Shown here in pieces: positions 36,494-45,767 of a stretch of DNA of 64,000 nucleotides (position 1 is the first letter of the stretch; each line of letters begins with the position of its first letter). Location: NCBI GenBank assembly GCA_902590775.1, contig CACIYC010000001.1, positions 25,770-89,769 on the forward strand, written 5' to 3'. Both the position numbers and the translations under genes were made by a program. The stretch is from an uncultured Prochlorococcus sp. (GTDB lineage: Bacteria > Cyanobacteriota > Cyanobacteriia > PCC-6307 > Cyanobiaceae). The notes under the pieces are model-generated. The model was not told the origin of the DNA. It saw only the letters and a program-made list of their open reading frames with translations, and ran no database searches.

Positions 36494-37044
36494 CTCTCTT
36501 CAAGGATAAATGTCTTTTCTAATTTTCCATTTGATAAGATGACTTTTACTGGATTAGATGTTATGTCCTTTAATATATATCCGTCTTCAATCTCCTCTCC
36601 TTTCTTATAGTAGTCACTCCCTTTGCTTGTTCTTATAAGGGCAGATCTTTCATTGCCAATAAATATTGCTGCAGATACATCTGTTTTTTGTAGGAAAGAG
36701 GAGGTTAGGCTCTCTCCTCCTGAAGTGGTATTAGAGAATGGATTCCTCCCAAAATTTAATCTATCCGCTTCCATCCCATCACTTTTATTTGGTATATCTC
36801 TAAGTTCAAATGAAATAAGTATTTTGCTTGTTGTTGTATTGCTTGCCTTAAGCTGAGGAATAACTTCCTCATCAATTGATTTAGCAAAAGAACTATTAAG
36901 CGTTAATATAAAAATGTTTGATGCAAAAAATGATAGTGCTATTCTTGTATAAATTGGCTTCCCTCTATGGCCTTTAATGACTTCCTTTAGTGTCATGATT
37001 AAATTCTTACTTTCCAAAGTATCATCAGAATAATTTTTTTGCAA
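36490..37044 (-). CDS. PilP/GspC-like periplasmic linker
   Basis: A 184-residue protein starting at TTG (an ATG lies 48 bp inside). It has a membrane segment (PIYTRIALSFFASNIFILTL) and a small periplasmic domain ending in SKGSDYYKKGEEIEDGYILKDITSNPVKVILSNGKLEKTFIL, which matches the C-terminal HR-type domain of PilP/GspC. The likely role is to couple the PilM-N-O inner platform to the PilQ secretin. First gene of the minus-strand operon; the divergent pilB starts 54 bp away. Confidence 0.65.
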   Translation of the reverse strand: MQKNYSDDTLESKNLIMTLKEVIKGHRGKPIYTRIALSFFASNIFILTLNSSFAKSIDEEVIPQLKASNTTTSKILISFELRDIPNKSDGMEADRLNFGRNPFSNTTSGGESLTSSFLQKTDVSAAIFIGNERSALIRTSKGSDYYKKGEEIEDGYILKDITSNPVKVILSNGKLEKTFILEER

Positions 37045-37097
37045 CTAGGCTTTCATTAAGCTTCTATCTTATCCTATTTATGTTTTGATTTTTAGAA

Positions 37098-38870
37098 ATG
37101 AATTCAAATCCAGAGACTAGTCCAAAGGAAATATCGAATATTTCTAATTTATCGATTGACAACCTTATAGATTCAAATTTGTGTGAGTCAGCAGGTGTCA
37201 TACCTTTATCAATAGATGGTAATACAATAAAGCTTGGAGCTATGAATCCTCTTTATATCGAGGTTACTGAGATTTCCGAGAAATTAAAATTAGAATATGG
37301 AGCAAATGTTTTTGTAGATCAGATTTCAATAGAGGAATGGGAAAAGTGGTTTGAGAATTCTGAGTCTCAGAATCTAGAAAGTATATCAATGGCTAGTCAA
37401 CAAGAAATACATACTTCTTTGGATGTTGTTGAAAAAACTGAATCTGAAGAAAATGAATATCAAAATGTCTTAGAAAGTAGCGATTCTGATAATAATTCCA
37501 ATGAACTAATGGAATCCCTTAAGGATAAAACAAATATTCTCACTCCTACTGAACCAACAAGTGCAGATCATGAGATTAATAATTTATTTGATATGATTGA
37601 TTTTGACGAAGAAGAAGACGAAGAAGAAGAAGAGATTGAAGCTATTGAGGATTCTGAATTCTCAAATTCCAAAGATCCTGTAATCAAGGCAGTGGGATCT
37701 ATCCTTTTGCTCTCCCAACAAGTAGGAGCTTCAGATATTCATGCTGAACCTCTAGAAGATAGAATGAGAATTCGCTATCGGGTAGATGGAGTTCTTAAGG
37801 AATATTTTACTTTGCCTAAAAAGAAATCAAAGGCAATAATTAATAGATTAAAGGTTATGAGTAAGTTAGATATAGCAGAAAAACGCTTGCCCCAAGATGG
37901 GAGAATCAGATGTAAATTAAATACCGTAGTATTAGATTTTCGGGTTAGTACTTTGCCAGGAAAATGGGGAGAAAAGATAGTTTTAAGGTTGCTAAGTTCT
38001 GATTCTTCAATGTTAAAACTAGATAAGTTAATTACTACTTCGAGTGAACTTGATCTGGTTAGGGAGATGGGAGGTTCCCCTTATGGGATATTAATTGTTG
38101 TTGGTCCAACAGGAAGTGGTAAATCTACAACTTTATATTCAATATTAAATGAAAGAAATACACCTGATGTTAATATAAGTACAGTTGAAGATCCCGTAGA
38201 ATATACTCTACCCGGTATTCATCAAGTGCAGGTTATTAGAGAGAAAGGCTTGGATTTTTCCAGGGCCTTAAGATCTTTGATGAGACAAGATCCAGATATT
38301 ATTCTTGTAGGAGAGACTCGTGATCGCGAGACAGCTCAAACTGCCATGGAGGCAGCCCTTACTGGGCATATGGTGTTTACAACATTGCATGCAAATGATA
38401 CTGCTACGGCTATAACAAGACTTTCTGAAATGGGCATTCCTCCATATTTAGTTGGCTCTTCAGTTATTGGGGTTATGGCTCAGAGGTTGGTCCGAAAAGT
38501 TTGTCCAAACTGTAGCGAGGTGCGCAGAGTTGATAAATCTAAAGACATACTCGCTTCACGTTTTGGTCTTGATAAACTTAGAGTTGCAAAAATTATAGAT
38601 AAAAACAAAGATTCTAGTACAAAAAAATGTTCACTATGTAATGGATCAGGTTATAAAGGTAGAGTAGGATTATATGAGGTATTGAAAGTGACTGAATCAA
38701 TTAGAGAATTAATTATGAAGGCTAGTACTGCAGATATAATAAGAGAAGCTGCTTCCAAAAATGGTGTGAAAAATTTACTTTCTTATGGTATGGATTTAGT
38801 TAAAAATCAGCAGACAACTATTGAAGAAGTAGAAAGAGTTTGTATACAAGAAGATGTAGGAGACGAATAA
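37098..38870 (+). CDS. pilB: Pilus assembly ATPase
   Basis: A 590-residue hexameric ATPase. The N-terminal T2SSE_N-like domain starts at CESAGVIPLSIDGNTIKLGAMNP, is shortened compared with PilB from other bacteria, and is followed by an acidic linker (DFDEEEDEEEEEIEAIEDSE). The core carries Walker A GPTGSGKSTTLYS, the Asp box STVEDPVEY, the His box MVFTTLHAND and the tetracysteine zinc site CPNCSEVR...CSLCNGSGY. It powers pilus extension. The next ATG overlaps the stop by 1 bp. Confidence 0.94.
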   Translation: MNSNPETSPKEISNISNLSIDNLIDSNLCESAGVIPLSIDGNTIKLGAMNPLYIEVTEISEKLKLEYGANVFVDQISIEEWEKWFENSESQNLESISMASQQEIHTSLDVVEKTESEENEYQNVLESSDSDNNSNELMESLKDKTNILTPTEPTSADHEINNLFDMIDFDEEEDEEEEEIEAIEDSEFSNSKDPVIKAVGSILLLSQQVGASDIHAEPLEDRMRIRYRVDGVLKEYFTLPKKKSKAIINRLKVMSKLDIAEKRLPQDGRIRCKLNTVVLDFRVSTLPGKWGEKIVLRLLSSDSSMLKLDKLITTSSELDLVREMGGSPYGILIVVGPTGSGKSTTLYSILNERNTPDVNISTVEDPVEYTLPGIHQVQVIREKGLDFSRALRSLMRQDPDIILVGETRDRETAQTAMEAALTGHMVFTTLHANDTATAITRLSEMGIPPYLVGSSVIGVMAQRLVRKVCPNCSEVRRVDKSKDILASRFGLDKLRVAKIIDKNKDSSTKKCSLCNGSGYKGRVGLYEVLKVTESIRELIMKASTADIIREAASKNGVKNLLSYGMDLVKNQQTTIEEVERVCIQEDVGDE

Positions 38871-39940
38871 TGACTCAAAAAATCAAAAAGTTAATGACAT
38901 CTTTGGTTCAAAGAAATGGATCTGACTTGCATTTAACAGGTGATTCTGTCCCCTATTTTCGTATTCAGGGTCAAATAATCCCAGCAGATTCTAATGTTTT
39001 CTCTGAATCTGAATTAAATGGTGAACTTGAAGGTCTTTTGGGCGAGCAAAAAATGAATCTTTTCAGAAAAGAGAAGGAATTAGATTGTAGTTATGGTCTT
39101 GAAGGCGTTGCAAGATTTAGACTAAATATTTTTTATGATCGAGGCCATGTTTCTTGTGTGATGAGAGCTTTAAGTACAAATATACCTTCTTTTTCTGATA
39201 TAGGACTGCCTGATAGTGTTCAACAATTACTTAATAGGCCAAGAGGCTTGATGCTTGTTACAGGACCTACTGGATCCGGGAAAACAACAACCTTAGCAAG
39301 TTCTATTGAATGGATAAATGATAATCAAGCCCATCATATTTTGACTATTGAAGACCCTATAGAATTTGTTTTTAAGAATAAAAATTGTTTAGTTAGACAA
39401 AGGGAAGTTGGAGAGGATACTAATTCTTTCTCTAGAGCATTAAGATCAGCTTTAAGAGAAGATCCAGATATTATTCTTGTCGGAGAAATGAGAGACTTGG
39501 AAACGATAAGTCTAGCAATTACTGCAGCAGAAACAGGACATTTAGTTATGGGAACACTCCATACATCTTCAGCTTCTCAAACTATAGATAGAATTATTGA
39601 TGTTTTTCCTACTACTCAACAACAACAAATACGAGTTCAACTCTCTTCTTCTTTAATTGGAGTGATTTCACAAACTTTATGTAAGACTGTCGATAATAAA
39701 AGAGCTTTAGCTGCAGAAATTCTTGTTAATAATAATGCTGTTGGCAATTTAATAAGAGAGGCAAAATCATCACAGGTTTATTCCCAGATGCAGGTAGGTG
39801 CTAAATATGGAATGCAAACCTTAGAACAGGGCTTATCTTTACATGTAAGTGCAGGTAAAATAACAAAAGAGGAAGCATTTTATAAATGTAATAGGCCCAA
39901 TGTATTGCAAGGTTTACTTGAATTAAGTTCTGAGAGTTGA
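38870..39940 (+). CDS. pilT: Pilus retraction ATPase
   Basis: A 356-residue ATPase from the ATG at 38870, which overlaps the pilB stop in ATAATGA; an in-frame ATG 30 bp earlier is less likely. Motifs are GPTGSGKTTTLASS (Walker A), LTIEDPIEFV, SRALRSALREDPDIILVGEMRDLETI (Walker B region) and ETGHLVMGTLHTSSA. PilT powers retraction. The last residues read EEAFYKCNRPNVLQGLL, as in other PilT C-termini. Same transcript as pilB and pilC. Confidence 0.92.
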   Translation: MTQKIKKLMTSLVQRNGSDLHLTGDSVPYFRIQGQIIPADSNVFSESELNGELEGLLGEQKMNLFRKEKELDCSYGLEGVARFRLNIFYDRGHVSCVMRALSTNIPSFSDIGLPDSVQQLLNRPRGLMLVTGPTGSGKTTTLASSIEWINDNQAHHILTIEDPIEFVFKNKNCLVRQREVGEDTNSFSRALRSALREDPDIILVGEMRDLETISLAITAAETGHLVMGTLHTSSASQTIDRIIDVFPTTQQQQIRVQLSSSLIGVISQTLCKTVDNKRALAAEILVNNNAVGNLIREAKSSQVYSQMQVGAKYGMQTLEQGLSLHVSAGKITKEEAFYKCNRPNVLQGLLELSSES

Positions 39941-39955
39941 TCAGGGTAGAACGAA

Positions 39956-41206
39956 ATGGATTTTAAAATTTCTGATCCTAAGATTGCTGAATTAATTAAA
40001 AATAAAAGAAAAACAAAATTAACTCCAAAGATTTTTAAAGAGTCAAAAAATACCAAAACCAATACCAAAACCAATGCCAAAACGAATAATAATATAAAAA
40101 CAGATTCCTCTGTTTACCAAAAGCTTCGTGATAATAGACAATCAAGGAAGAAAGTAAAAATCAAAGCACCTTCGACTAAAGCATTGTCAATAGCTACTAA
40201 GCAATTAGCTTCTATGGTTAAAACAGGTTTACCTCTTCTTGAGTCTTTGAATATTCTTTCTGATAGTAGTGATGATAAAACTCTAAAATATGTTTTTAAA
40301 GAGTCGTCAAAAGGTATTAGTAGAGGTTCTACATTCTTAAGTATGCTAGAAAAATATCCAGAAGTCTTTGATGAAATGTATTTGGCTTTGATTTCTGCTG
40401 GAGAAGAAGCAGGATTATTGCCTGATGTCTTAGAAAGAGAGGCCTTATTGTTGGAAAGCTTGGCAAAAATCAAAGGACAGATAGCAAGTGCTATGGCATA
40501 TCCAATAGCAATTTTTACTTTAACTATTATCGTGGTAATAGTAATGTTGGTATTTGTAATTCCTATATTTGTTGATATTTATAGTAATTCCGGAACACAA
40601 TTACCTATGCTTACAAATATTTTGGTAATTGCGTCTGAAAAGATAAAAAGTATTTCTTTTATGGCTAAACTTATACCTTTTACTTTGGTTTCAGGCTTTT
40701 TTATTAAGAAAGAGTTGAGAAAAAATTATTTTATAAACTGGAAGGATGAGATGTTGTTAAAATTACCAATTACTAAAGATTTAGTTACCAAGTCTTCACT
40801 TGCTAATTTTGCGCGAACATTATCTGCTTTAAACTCAGCAGGAGTACCTATTCTGGAATCTTTGACTATTGCCAGAAGGACACTTGGGAATAGAGTATTT
40901 AAAAGAATAGTAATCAGAATGAATGAAGAAATTCAATCAGGTGAGCCTATTTATAAGGTCTTAGCATCAGAAAAATATATACCAGTTATGTTTACCTCAA
41001 TGTTTAGGATTGGAGAAGAAACTGGCGAATTGAGCGAAATGGTTAATAAGTTAGCTGATTTTTATGAAGAAGAGGTATCTTCAAGTGTAAAATCTTTAAC
41101 TTCGATTCTTGAGCCTCTTATGATAGTTTTTGTTGCAAGTGTTGTTGCTGTAATACTTGTTGCAATGTACTTACCAATGTTCAATATGATGAGCACAGTA
41201 AATTAA
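39956..41206 (+). CDS. pilC: Pilus inner-membrane platform protein
   Basis: A 416-residue membrane protein of the PilC/GspF family. Two homologous cytoplasmic domains each with a following membrane segment are visible (TKQLASMVKTGLPLLESLNIL and NFARTLSALNSAGVPILESLTIA), and the last segment reads PLMIVFVASVVAVILVAMYLPMF. A low-complexity segment at residues 32-43, made of three tandem NTKT/NAKT units, sits in the cytoplasmic N-terminus before the first domain. It acts as the rotor platform between PilB and the fibre. Confidence 0.92.
   Translation: MDFKISDPKIAELIKNKRKTKLTPKIFKESKNTKTNTKTNAKTNNNIKTDSSVYQKLRDNRQSRKKVKIKAPSTKALSIATKQLASMVKTGLPLLESLNILSDSSDDKTLKYVFKESSKGISRGSTFLSMLEKYPEVFDEMYLALISAGEEAGLLPDVLEREALLLESLAKIKGQIASAMAYPIAIFTLTIIVVIVMLVFVIPIFVDIYSNSGTQLPMLTNILVIASEKIKSISFMAKLIPFTLVSGFFIKKELRKNYFINWKDEMLLKLPITKDLVTKSSLANFARTLSALNSAGVPILESLTIARRTLGNRVFKRIVIRMNEEIQSGEPIYKVLASEKYIPVMFTSMFRIGEETGELSEMVNKLADFYEEEVSSSVKSLTSILEPLMIVFVASVVAVILVAMYLPMFNMMSTVN
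40049..40084 (+). repeat. Three 12-bp tandem repeats in pilC
   Basis: AATACCAAAACC occurs twice at 40049-40060 and 40061-40072, with a third variant copy AATGCCAAAACG at 40073-40084. It encodes NTKT-NTKT-NAKT. Tandem DNA repeats in a coding region can change copy number by replication slippage, here in steps of four residues. Confidence 0.75.
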
Positions 41207-41221
41207 AAAATTTAGTATTAT

Positions 41222-41560
41222 TTATTTCAATTGATTGGTTATTGCTTTAAAAAAACTATGTAAATTCTTTTCGTTAATATCTTGATTAAAGAAATTGCTA
41301 ATTAGGTCACTTTTTAATTTGTTTAAGCTATTATGTATATTTTCATTTTCTTTTACAAATTTCAAAAAATCTTGATTTGGTTGATATTTTTCCATTGTAG
41401 CTTTCCAAAAAATCAAGATAGCTTGTCTTCCTGGTGTTAGATTATTAATATTTTCAACTGGATATTGACTACATATATTTTTAAAGGATGCCCAGAATGG
41501 ATAATTGTCCAAATCCCTGTCAATTAAGTCAATTGCTGCCAACAGTTCAGGCTCATTCAC
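41222..41560 (-). CDS. Conserved hypothetical protein
   Basis: A 112-residue soluble protein, almost entirely helical (PELLAAIDLIDRDLDNYPFWASFKNICSQYPVE and RQAILIFWKATMEKYQPN). I recognise no family. It ends 15 bp from the pilC stop in a convergent pair, so it lies at the right border of the pilus locus. Confidence 0.6.
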   Translation of the reverse strand: MNEPELLAAIDLIDRDLDNYPFWASFKNICSQYPVENINNLTPGRQAILIFWKATMEKYQPNQDFLKFVKENENIHNSLNKLKSDLISNFFNQDINEKNLHSFFKAITNQLK

Positions 41561-41834
41561 CTTGAATACCTCATTTTTAAGGATTATAGCTATTGTTATT
41601 TAAGCTTTTAAACTACCAAGAGTGCAAATGTTTTGAACTATGCATAGGATTTTACAGTTTTTCCTTCTTTCGAAAGCTTGCATATCATAATTACTACGTG
41701 AAATTTTCAAATTAGTAGAAATATCAAATCTTTGGATGTTCTGTGGTTCCTATTTTCAGCGTTACAAGCCAATTAAGATCATGCAATTTTTTCTTAACTT
41801 GTGGCATAATTTATAAACGATTAAAAAAGTTTTC

Positions 41835-42029
41835 ATGGCCAGCTCAAAGAGTGATCAATCCCGTTTTTTAGGCGATTTGCCTATGGCAGGAGAAATATCG
41901 GAAAAGGAAAAAGTACGCTATATCTCACATTTGATGTTTTTCATTGGATGTGCATTGTTTTCATTTGGAATTTGGGCTCTTTCAGGCTTTACTCCTTCAA
42001 GTGGTGCAGTAGGCCCCTTCCCTTTATAA
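41835..42029 (+). CDS. Small single-span membrane protein
   Basis: A 64-residue protein. A soluble N-terminus (MASSKSDQSRFLGDLPMAGEISEKEKVRY) precedes one membrane helix (ISHLMFFIGCALFSFGIWALSG) and a short tail. The layout resembles small photosynthetic-membrane accessory proteins of cyanobacteria, but I cannot name it. A CATAAT box about 30 bp before the ATG may be its -10. Confidence 0.65.
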   Translation: MASSKSDQSRFLGDLPMAGEISEKEKVRYISHLMFFIGCALFSFGIWALSGFTPSSGAVGPFPL

Positions 42030-42084
42030 GATAATAAATTTTTAGAATTTTAGTATTACTTAATCACTAAAGATAATTCTATAA

Positions 42085-42339
42085 TTATAGGCCTTTTATA
42101 ATGTCGTCTCTGTGTTTGAGTAGAGTCTCAAACCATTTAGAAGCAGTACATCTTGATATAGATCTATTTCTTAATAAATCACAGATCACAGCATAAAGAG
42201 GCCCTATCTTTACTGTTTGATCGAACCATTCCTCAAATGCCAAAATTTCTGCAGGAGTATGGCATGCTCTTAATTGGTCAATAATTGCATCATAAGTTCC
42301 TTTACTGATGATTTCTTTTTGGTTTGGAGCTGTAGTCAT
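42085..42339 (-). CDS. Conserved small protein
   Basis: An 84-residue protein from the ATG at 42337-42339 (MTTAPNQKEII...); a 91-residue frame from an upstream ATG is also open. It is helical, with two cysteines (RACHTPAE and SRCTASKWF) and AVICDLLRNRSISRCTASKWFETLL, which could be a small helical DNA- or protein-binding fold. No function known to me. Divergent neighbours give it its own promoter region. Confidence 0.65.
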   Translation of the reverse strand: MTTAPNQKEIISKGTYDAIIDQLRACHTPAEILAFEEWFDQTVKIGPLYAVICDLLRNRSISRCTASKWFETLLKHRDDIIKGL

Positions 42340-42522
42340 TTTCGCAATCCTTGAAATCAATAATTCCCTTTTCTCTACAATTAGCTATAGATGCTCCATT
42401 TGACATCATATTTTTTGTTTTTATAACCAATTTCATATTATTTATTTTTACAAGCCATTCCTCATACCGAATGTAAAAGCCTATTTTTCTTTTTATTTAA
42501 CATTTTCTCATGTTCAACTTTC

Positions 42523-42552
42523 GTAGAAAGGCTTTGTAAGTTGCCTTTCTAC
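42523..42552. terminator. 10-bp perfect stem-loop downstream of nrdJ
   Basis: GTAGAAAGGC (42523-42532) and GCCTTTCTAC (42543-42552) are perfect complements around a 10-nt loop, 12 bp past the nrdJ stop. TTTTT follows on the plus strand only, so for nrdJ (minus strand) the stem lacks a proper T-run. It may still protect the mRNA end or end transcription from both sides. Confidence 0.5.
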
Positions 42553-42564
42553 TTTTTAGAGAAT

Positions 42565-44943
42565 CTATTGATTTGGTTTGGCCAAGGGTAGTAAGCATTT
42601 GTCAGAATCACAGCCTGCAGGTCCAGCTTCTGTTAGTTCTCCTTGATCGTATTTACTGAGTGCTTCAAAGAAATCTTTGCTGACTCTTTTCTTCAATACT
42701 TCTGATTGAAGGTTTTGGAATGTTTCCTCATTGATGGGTTCAAAGGGAAGTCTTGGAAATGTTGCATTTGCATCGAATCTTGCTAGTAATGCTGCTGATA
42801 TATAGCCTTTGTTTTCTTTTATGCTATTATATATAGCTTTTGATAAGTCTTCTATTTCACTTTCTCTAAATTCAATTGTGGCTGAAGTGTTGTGATCAGT
42901 GTAAAAACTTTGCACTTGCATATAGAAATCAAATTGAGAAAGAGCTGAAAAACTGTTTATTTCAATTTCATCTGCTCCAGGTATGTTTGCCCAGCTCACT
43001 TCTGTTGGTATTTCTACTAGCCATTCAGTGCATCTTGGATCGAATGGATCATCAAGAAGAATTCCTTTCTCATCCTTGTCAGATTGAGATGGGACGATGT
43101 TATATCCATAGTCCATGCATGCCATTGCTACAGGATCACTTTTTCTAAAAGTAATTCTTCTAATAAATCGTTGAGCCTTTGGTGGGTGCCATCCTGGAGC
43201 TGCTCCAGTTAATAAGCTCTTAGTTCCTGCGGGTTGTACTGTGGTACATCTATTTGGCCTGCGTAAATTATGCTTGTCGCAATAATCCCAAACTGTTTTA
43301 TTAACAGTATCTTTCCATGTTTTTAAATACTCTGATTCTTTGCTTTTAAATATTTTCCCTTCTTCTGAATCAGGCCTTCCTGCTTCCCACCACTTCAGCC
43401 AAGGGGTTCCAAATGCATGAACAAAAAAATCGAATAAACCTGTAAAACTGACTCCAACAATTGGATCCAATGCACGACTTTGTCGATAACGTTCTACTTC
43501 AAATCTATGATTTAGTAGACATGCAACAGATAATGCTGCGGCTTTAAAAGCATTTGCTTGTCCTTCTTTATCACATGGATTTATTTGATTGAGATGAACC
43601 TCTGCAAGGTTGCAATGAAAATCGGCACCTAGAATCTCACCACAAGGATTTAGACCATATCTCCCTAATCTGTGTTCTAATTCTTTTGAATCAATCGGAC
43701 CATAATTATTTATCAGCCATTTTGATGCTTCTTCTTTCCCTTGATCACAATAGATTTCAATGAATTCCTCACGTAGTTCTTTTGTTGAAAGAAGATCAGA
43801 ATTGGAACGAGCAATTGCTTCTGGAGCAAATTGTATGGCTCCTTCACCAGAATGAAATTGTTTAATTACCGCCTCATTTATTTCTTTAAGTGTTGGTCGA
43901 GTGTGATAGACGCGAGTATGGTTAGCCATTCTTAAGGCATCTCTTTCTGGGTCAATTCTCCAGTTACCATCTGAATCTTGTTGCCATAAATTTTCTTTTG
44001 CAGAAGATGCAAGATGGTCGTTAGAAGAAAATTGCCGCATTCCTGCACTTCTTCGAATATTCCCTGCAACTATTGTCACGGCTGCTTCGTCTATAAGTAA
44101 GCAGCATTCCACGGATGTTAATTGTCTGCCTAGGCCTTTTAGAAGAATTGCTGAAACTCGAGGATATAAATCTTTTAGTTTTACTGGATTAGCCATTCCT
44201 CCAAAGCCTTTTAGGGATTCACCTGCGGGCCTTACATCATTTAGATCAACATTTACATTTACTTGCTCGCCTTTGAACCTTGGATTGCTACTTAGCTCAA
44301 GGAGAATCTGATAACTATCTACCCATCCTCTGCGGCTATCACCAACTCTTATGGTTACATTATTCTCTTTAATTAGATAAGTTGTTTCTTCTACCCGCTT
44401 ACTTTCTGGTGTAATTCCTATTTCAGATACAGATTTTATTTTTATAGGGTTGATAATTACTGGAAGTTTATTAATCAAATGGGGTTCAATAATAGCTCCT
44501 GTTCCGCATCCCATCATTGCCAAGTCCATCATCAAGCCAAAAGCTTCCCAATCAATAAGATTAGTTGATGTGCAGTTATACGCGCCCGAGAAATTTTTTT
44601 CTTTATTAATCCATTCTGTCCCACCTATCCATAACCATCTCCCAGATGGAAGTGCTTTTTTCTCAGATTGCATGCGGGCCATTAAATTCACTTCTTCTTT
44701 GGATAGGTTTCCTAATTGAAGAAGACCCTCTAAGTTTCTAGTACTTACTTGGTCCCAGCTTTCTCTTCCAAAAGGTGTCTTTCGGCTATAGGTTCTATAG
44801 AATACTGGATTGGCAGCAGGAGCTGACGATGGGAAGGCTTTAGAATCCTTTTGATCAATTGAAGCTTTACTTTCAATTTCTTGTTTGCTAGTTGCTAGGG
44901 ACAAAGGTTTTATGTCTGTAAGTATTAAGCACACTAACGCCAT
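42565..44943 (-). CDS. nrdJ: Adenosylcobalamin-dependent ribonucleotide reductase (class II)
   Basis: A 792-residue class II reductase that makes deoxyribonucleotides using B12. Signatures include GAYNCTSTNLIDWEAFGLMMDLAMMGCGTGA, the active-site NPCGEILGADFHCNLAEVHLNQ and VQPAGTKSLLTGAAPGWHPPKAQRF; C-terminal redox cysteines are near SCDSDKC-like ending (AGCDSDKCLL). No radical-storing R2 subunit is nearby or needed. Upstream space is only 76 bp, too short for a cobalamin riboswitch. Depends on cobalamin, which the CbiX-like protein may help make. Confidence 0.95.
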   Translation of the reverse strand: MALVCLILTDIKPLSLATSKQEIESKASIDQKDSKAFPSSAPAANPVFYRTYSRKTPFGRESWDQVSTRNLEGLLQLGNLSKEEVNLMARMQSEKKALPSGRWLWIGGTEWINKEKNFSGAYNCTSTNLIDWEAFGLMMDLAMMGCGTGAIIEPHLINKLPVIINPIKIKSVSEIGITPESKRVEETTYLIKENNVTIRVGDSRRGWVDSYQILLELSSNPRFKGEQVNVNVDLNDVRPAGESLKGFGGMANPVKLKDLYPRVSAILLKGLGRQLTSVECCLLIDEAAVTIVAGNIRRSAGMRQFSSNDHLASSAKENLWQQDSDGNWRIDPERDALRMANHTRVYHTRPTLKEINEAVIKQFHSGEGAIQFAPEAIARSNSDLLSTKELREEFIEIYCDQGKEEASKWLINNYGPIDSKELEHRLGRYGLNPCGEILGADFHCNLAEVHLNQINPCDKEGQANAFKAAALSVACLLNHRFEVERYRQSRALDPIVGVSFTGLFDFFVHAFGTPWLKWWEAGRPDSEEGKIFKSKESEYLKTWKDTVNKTVWDYCDKHNLRRPNRCTTVQPAGTKSLLTGAAPGWHPPKAQRFIRRITFRKSDPVAMACMDYGYNIVPSQSDKDEKGILLDDPFDPRCTEWLVEIPTEVSWANIPGADEIEINSFSALSQFDFYMQVQSFYTDHNTSATIEFRESEIEDLSKAIYNSIKENKGYISAALLARFDANATFPRLPFEPINEETFQNLQSEVLKKRVSKDFFEALSKYDQGELTEAGPAGCDSDKCLLPLAKPNQ

Positions 44944-45019
44944 CTATAGCGCAAGCAACGAAATATTACCACCATTGACAGTGTCCTTTAGGAACCCCCT
45001 TTATTACTAGAAGATTCTT

Positions 45020-45715
45020 ATGAAACGTGTAACAGAACCTGAGCTAATGATTCAGTTCGATCAAGTTAAGGCATATATGGAATCTGATTTCTCTGCGACA
45101 GAAGAGGACTTGATCATAAGGATCTCTGATTTTCTTAGAAGTAAAGATATTCAAATATCAGATCAGACATTAATTATTGATCTTGGATGTGGTCCTGGAA
45201 ATATTTCAGAGAGATTAGCTAGGCATTGGCCTGAATCAAAAATAATTGGTATTGATGATTCCGTTGAAATGATAAAGGTAGCAAAAGGAAGACAAGAATC
45301 TAATCCTAAAGTCTCATGTTTAAAAAATCTATCATATATAAAAACTAATATCTCAGCAATTGCTAAAGGTGAAACCTCTTTAATTAGTCTTGCGGATTTA
45401 GTTATAAGTAATAGCTGTCTTCATCATATTCATGAACCTTTAATCTTTTTCCGAGCTTTATTAAAAATTTCCAAGAAAGGGGCTATTCATTATCATCGAG
45501 ATTTACGCAGACCTAAAAGCATGGAAGAGGCTAGCTTTATCCAAAAAGAAAATCTTCCCTTGGCACCTAAGGTTTTAGTTAAAGATTTTTTGGCATCTTT
45601 ATGTGCAGCTCATACAAAGAGTGAGGTGGAAAGCTATCTTAGTATAATTGGTCTTGAATCTTTTATTGTAAGAGAAATTAAAGATAGATATATAGATATA
45701 ATGGGAAGAGTCTAA
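45020..45715 (+). CDS. Class I SAM-dependent methyltransferase
   Basis: A 231-residue methyltransferase. Motif I is LIIDLGCGPGNISERLARHWPES, the acidic motif II is IIGIDDSVEMIKVAK, and motif post-I is ADLVISNSCLHHIHEP. The C-terminal half has no domain I can assign to a known substrate. It is divergent from nrdJ. Small-molecule (lipid or quinone) targets are possible; arsenite methylation cannot be claimed because the ArsM cysteine pattern is absent. Confidence 0.78.
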   Translation: MKRVTEPELMIQFDQVKAYMESDFSATEEDLIIRISDFLRSKDIQISDQTLIIDLGCGPGNISERLARHWPESKIIGIDDSVEMIKVAKGRQESNPKVSCLKNLSYIKTNISAIAKGETSLISLADLVISNSCLHHIHEPLIFFRALLKISKKGAIHYHRDLRRPKSMEEASFIQKENLPLAPKVLVKDFLASLCAAHTKSEVESYLSIIGLESFIVREIKDRYIDIMGRV

Positions 45716-45767
45716 TAGTTATAATTAATAAACTTGAAAAGATATTTTGATTATTAGCTTTATAGTT

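Noticed and set aside
22532..41206. Pilus locus as a genomic island inserted at tRNA-Ser
   Set aside because: No integrase, transposase or direct repeat of the tRNA 3' end was seen elsewhere in the window; the trailer repeat copies the 5' end instead.
44944..45019. Cobalamin riboswitch upstream of nrdJ
   Set aside because: Only 76 bp separate nrdJ from the divergent methyltransferase, too short for the known aptamer, and no B12-box is visible.
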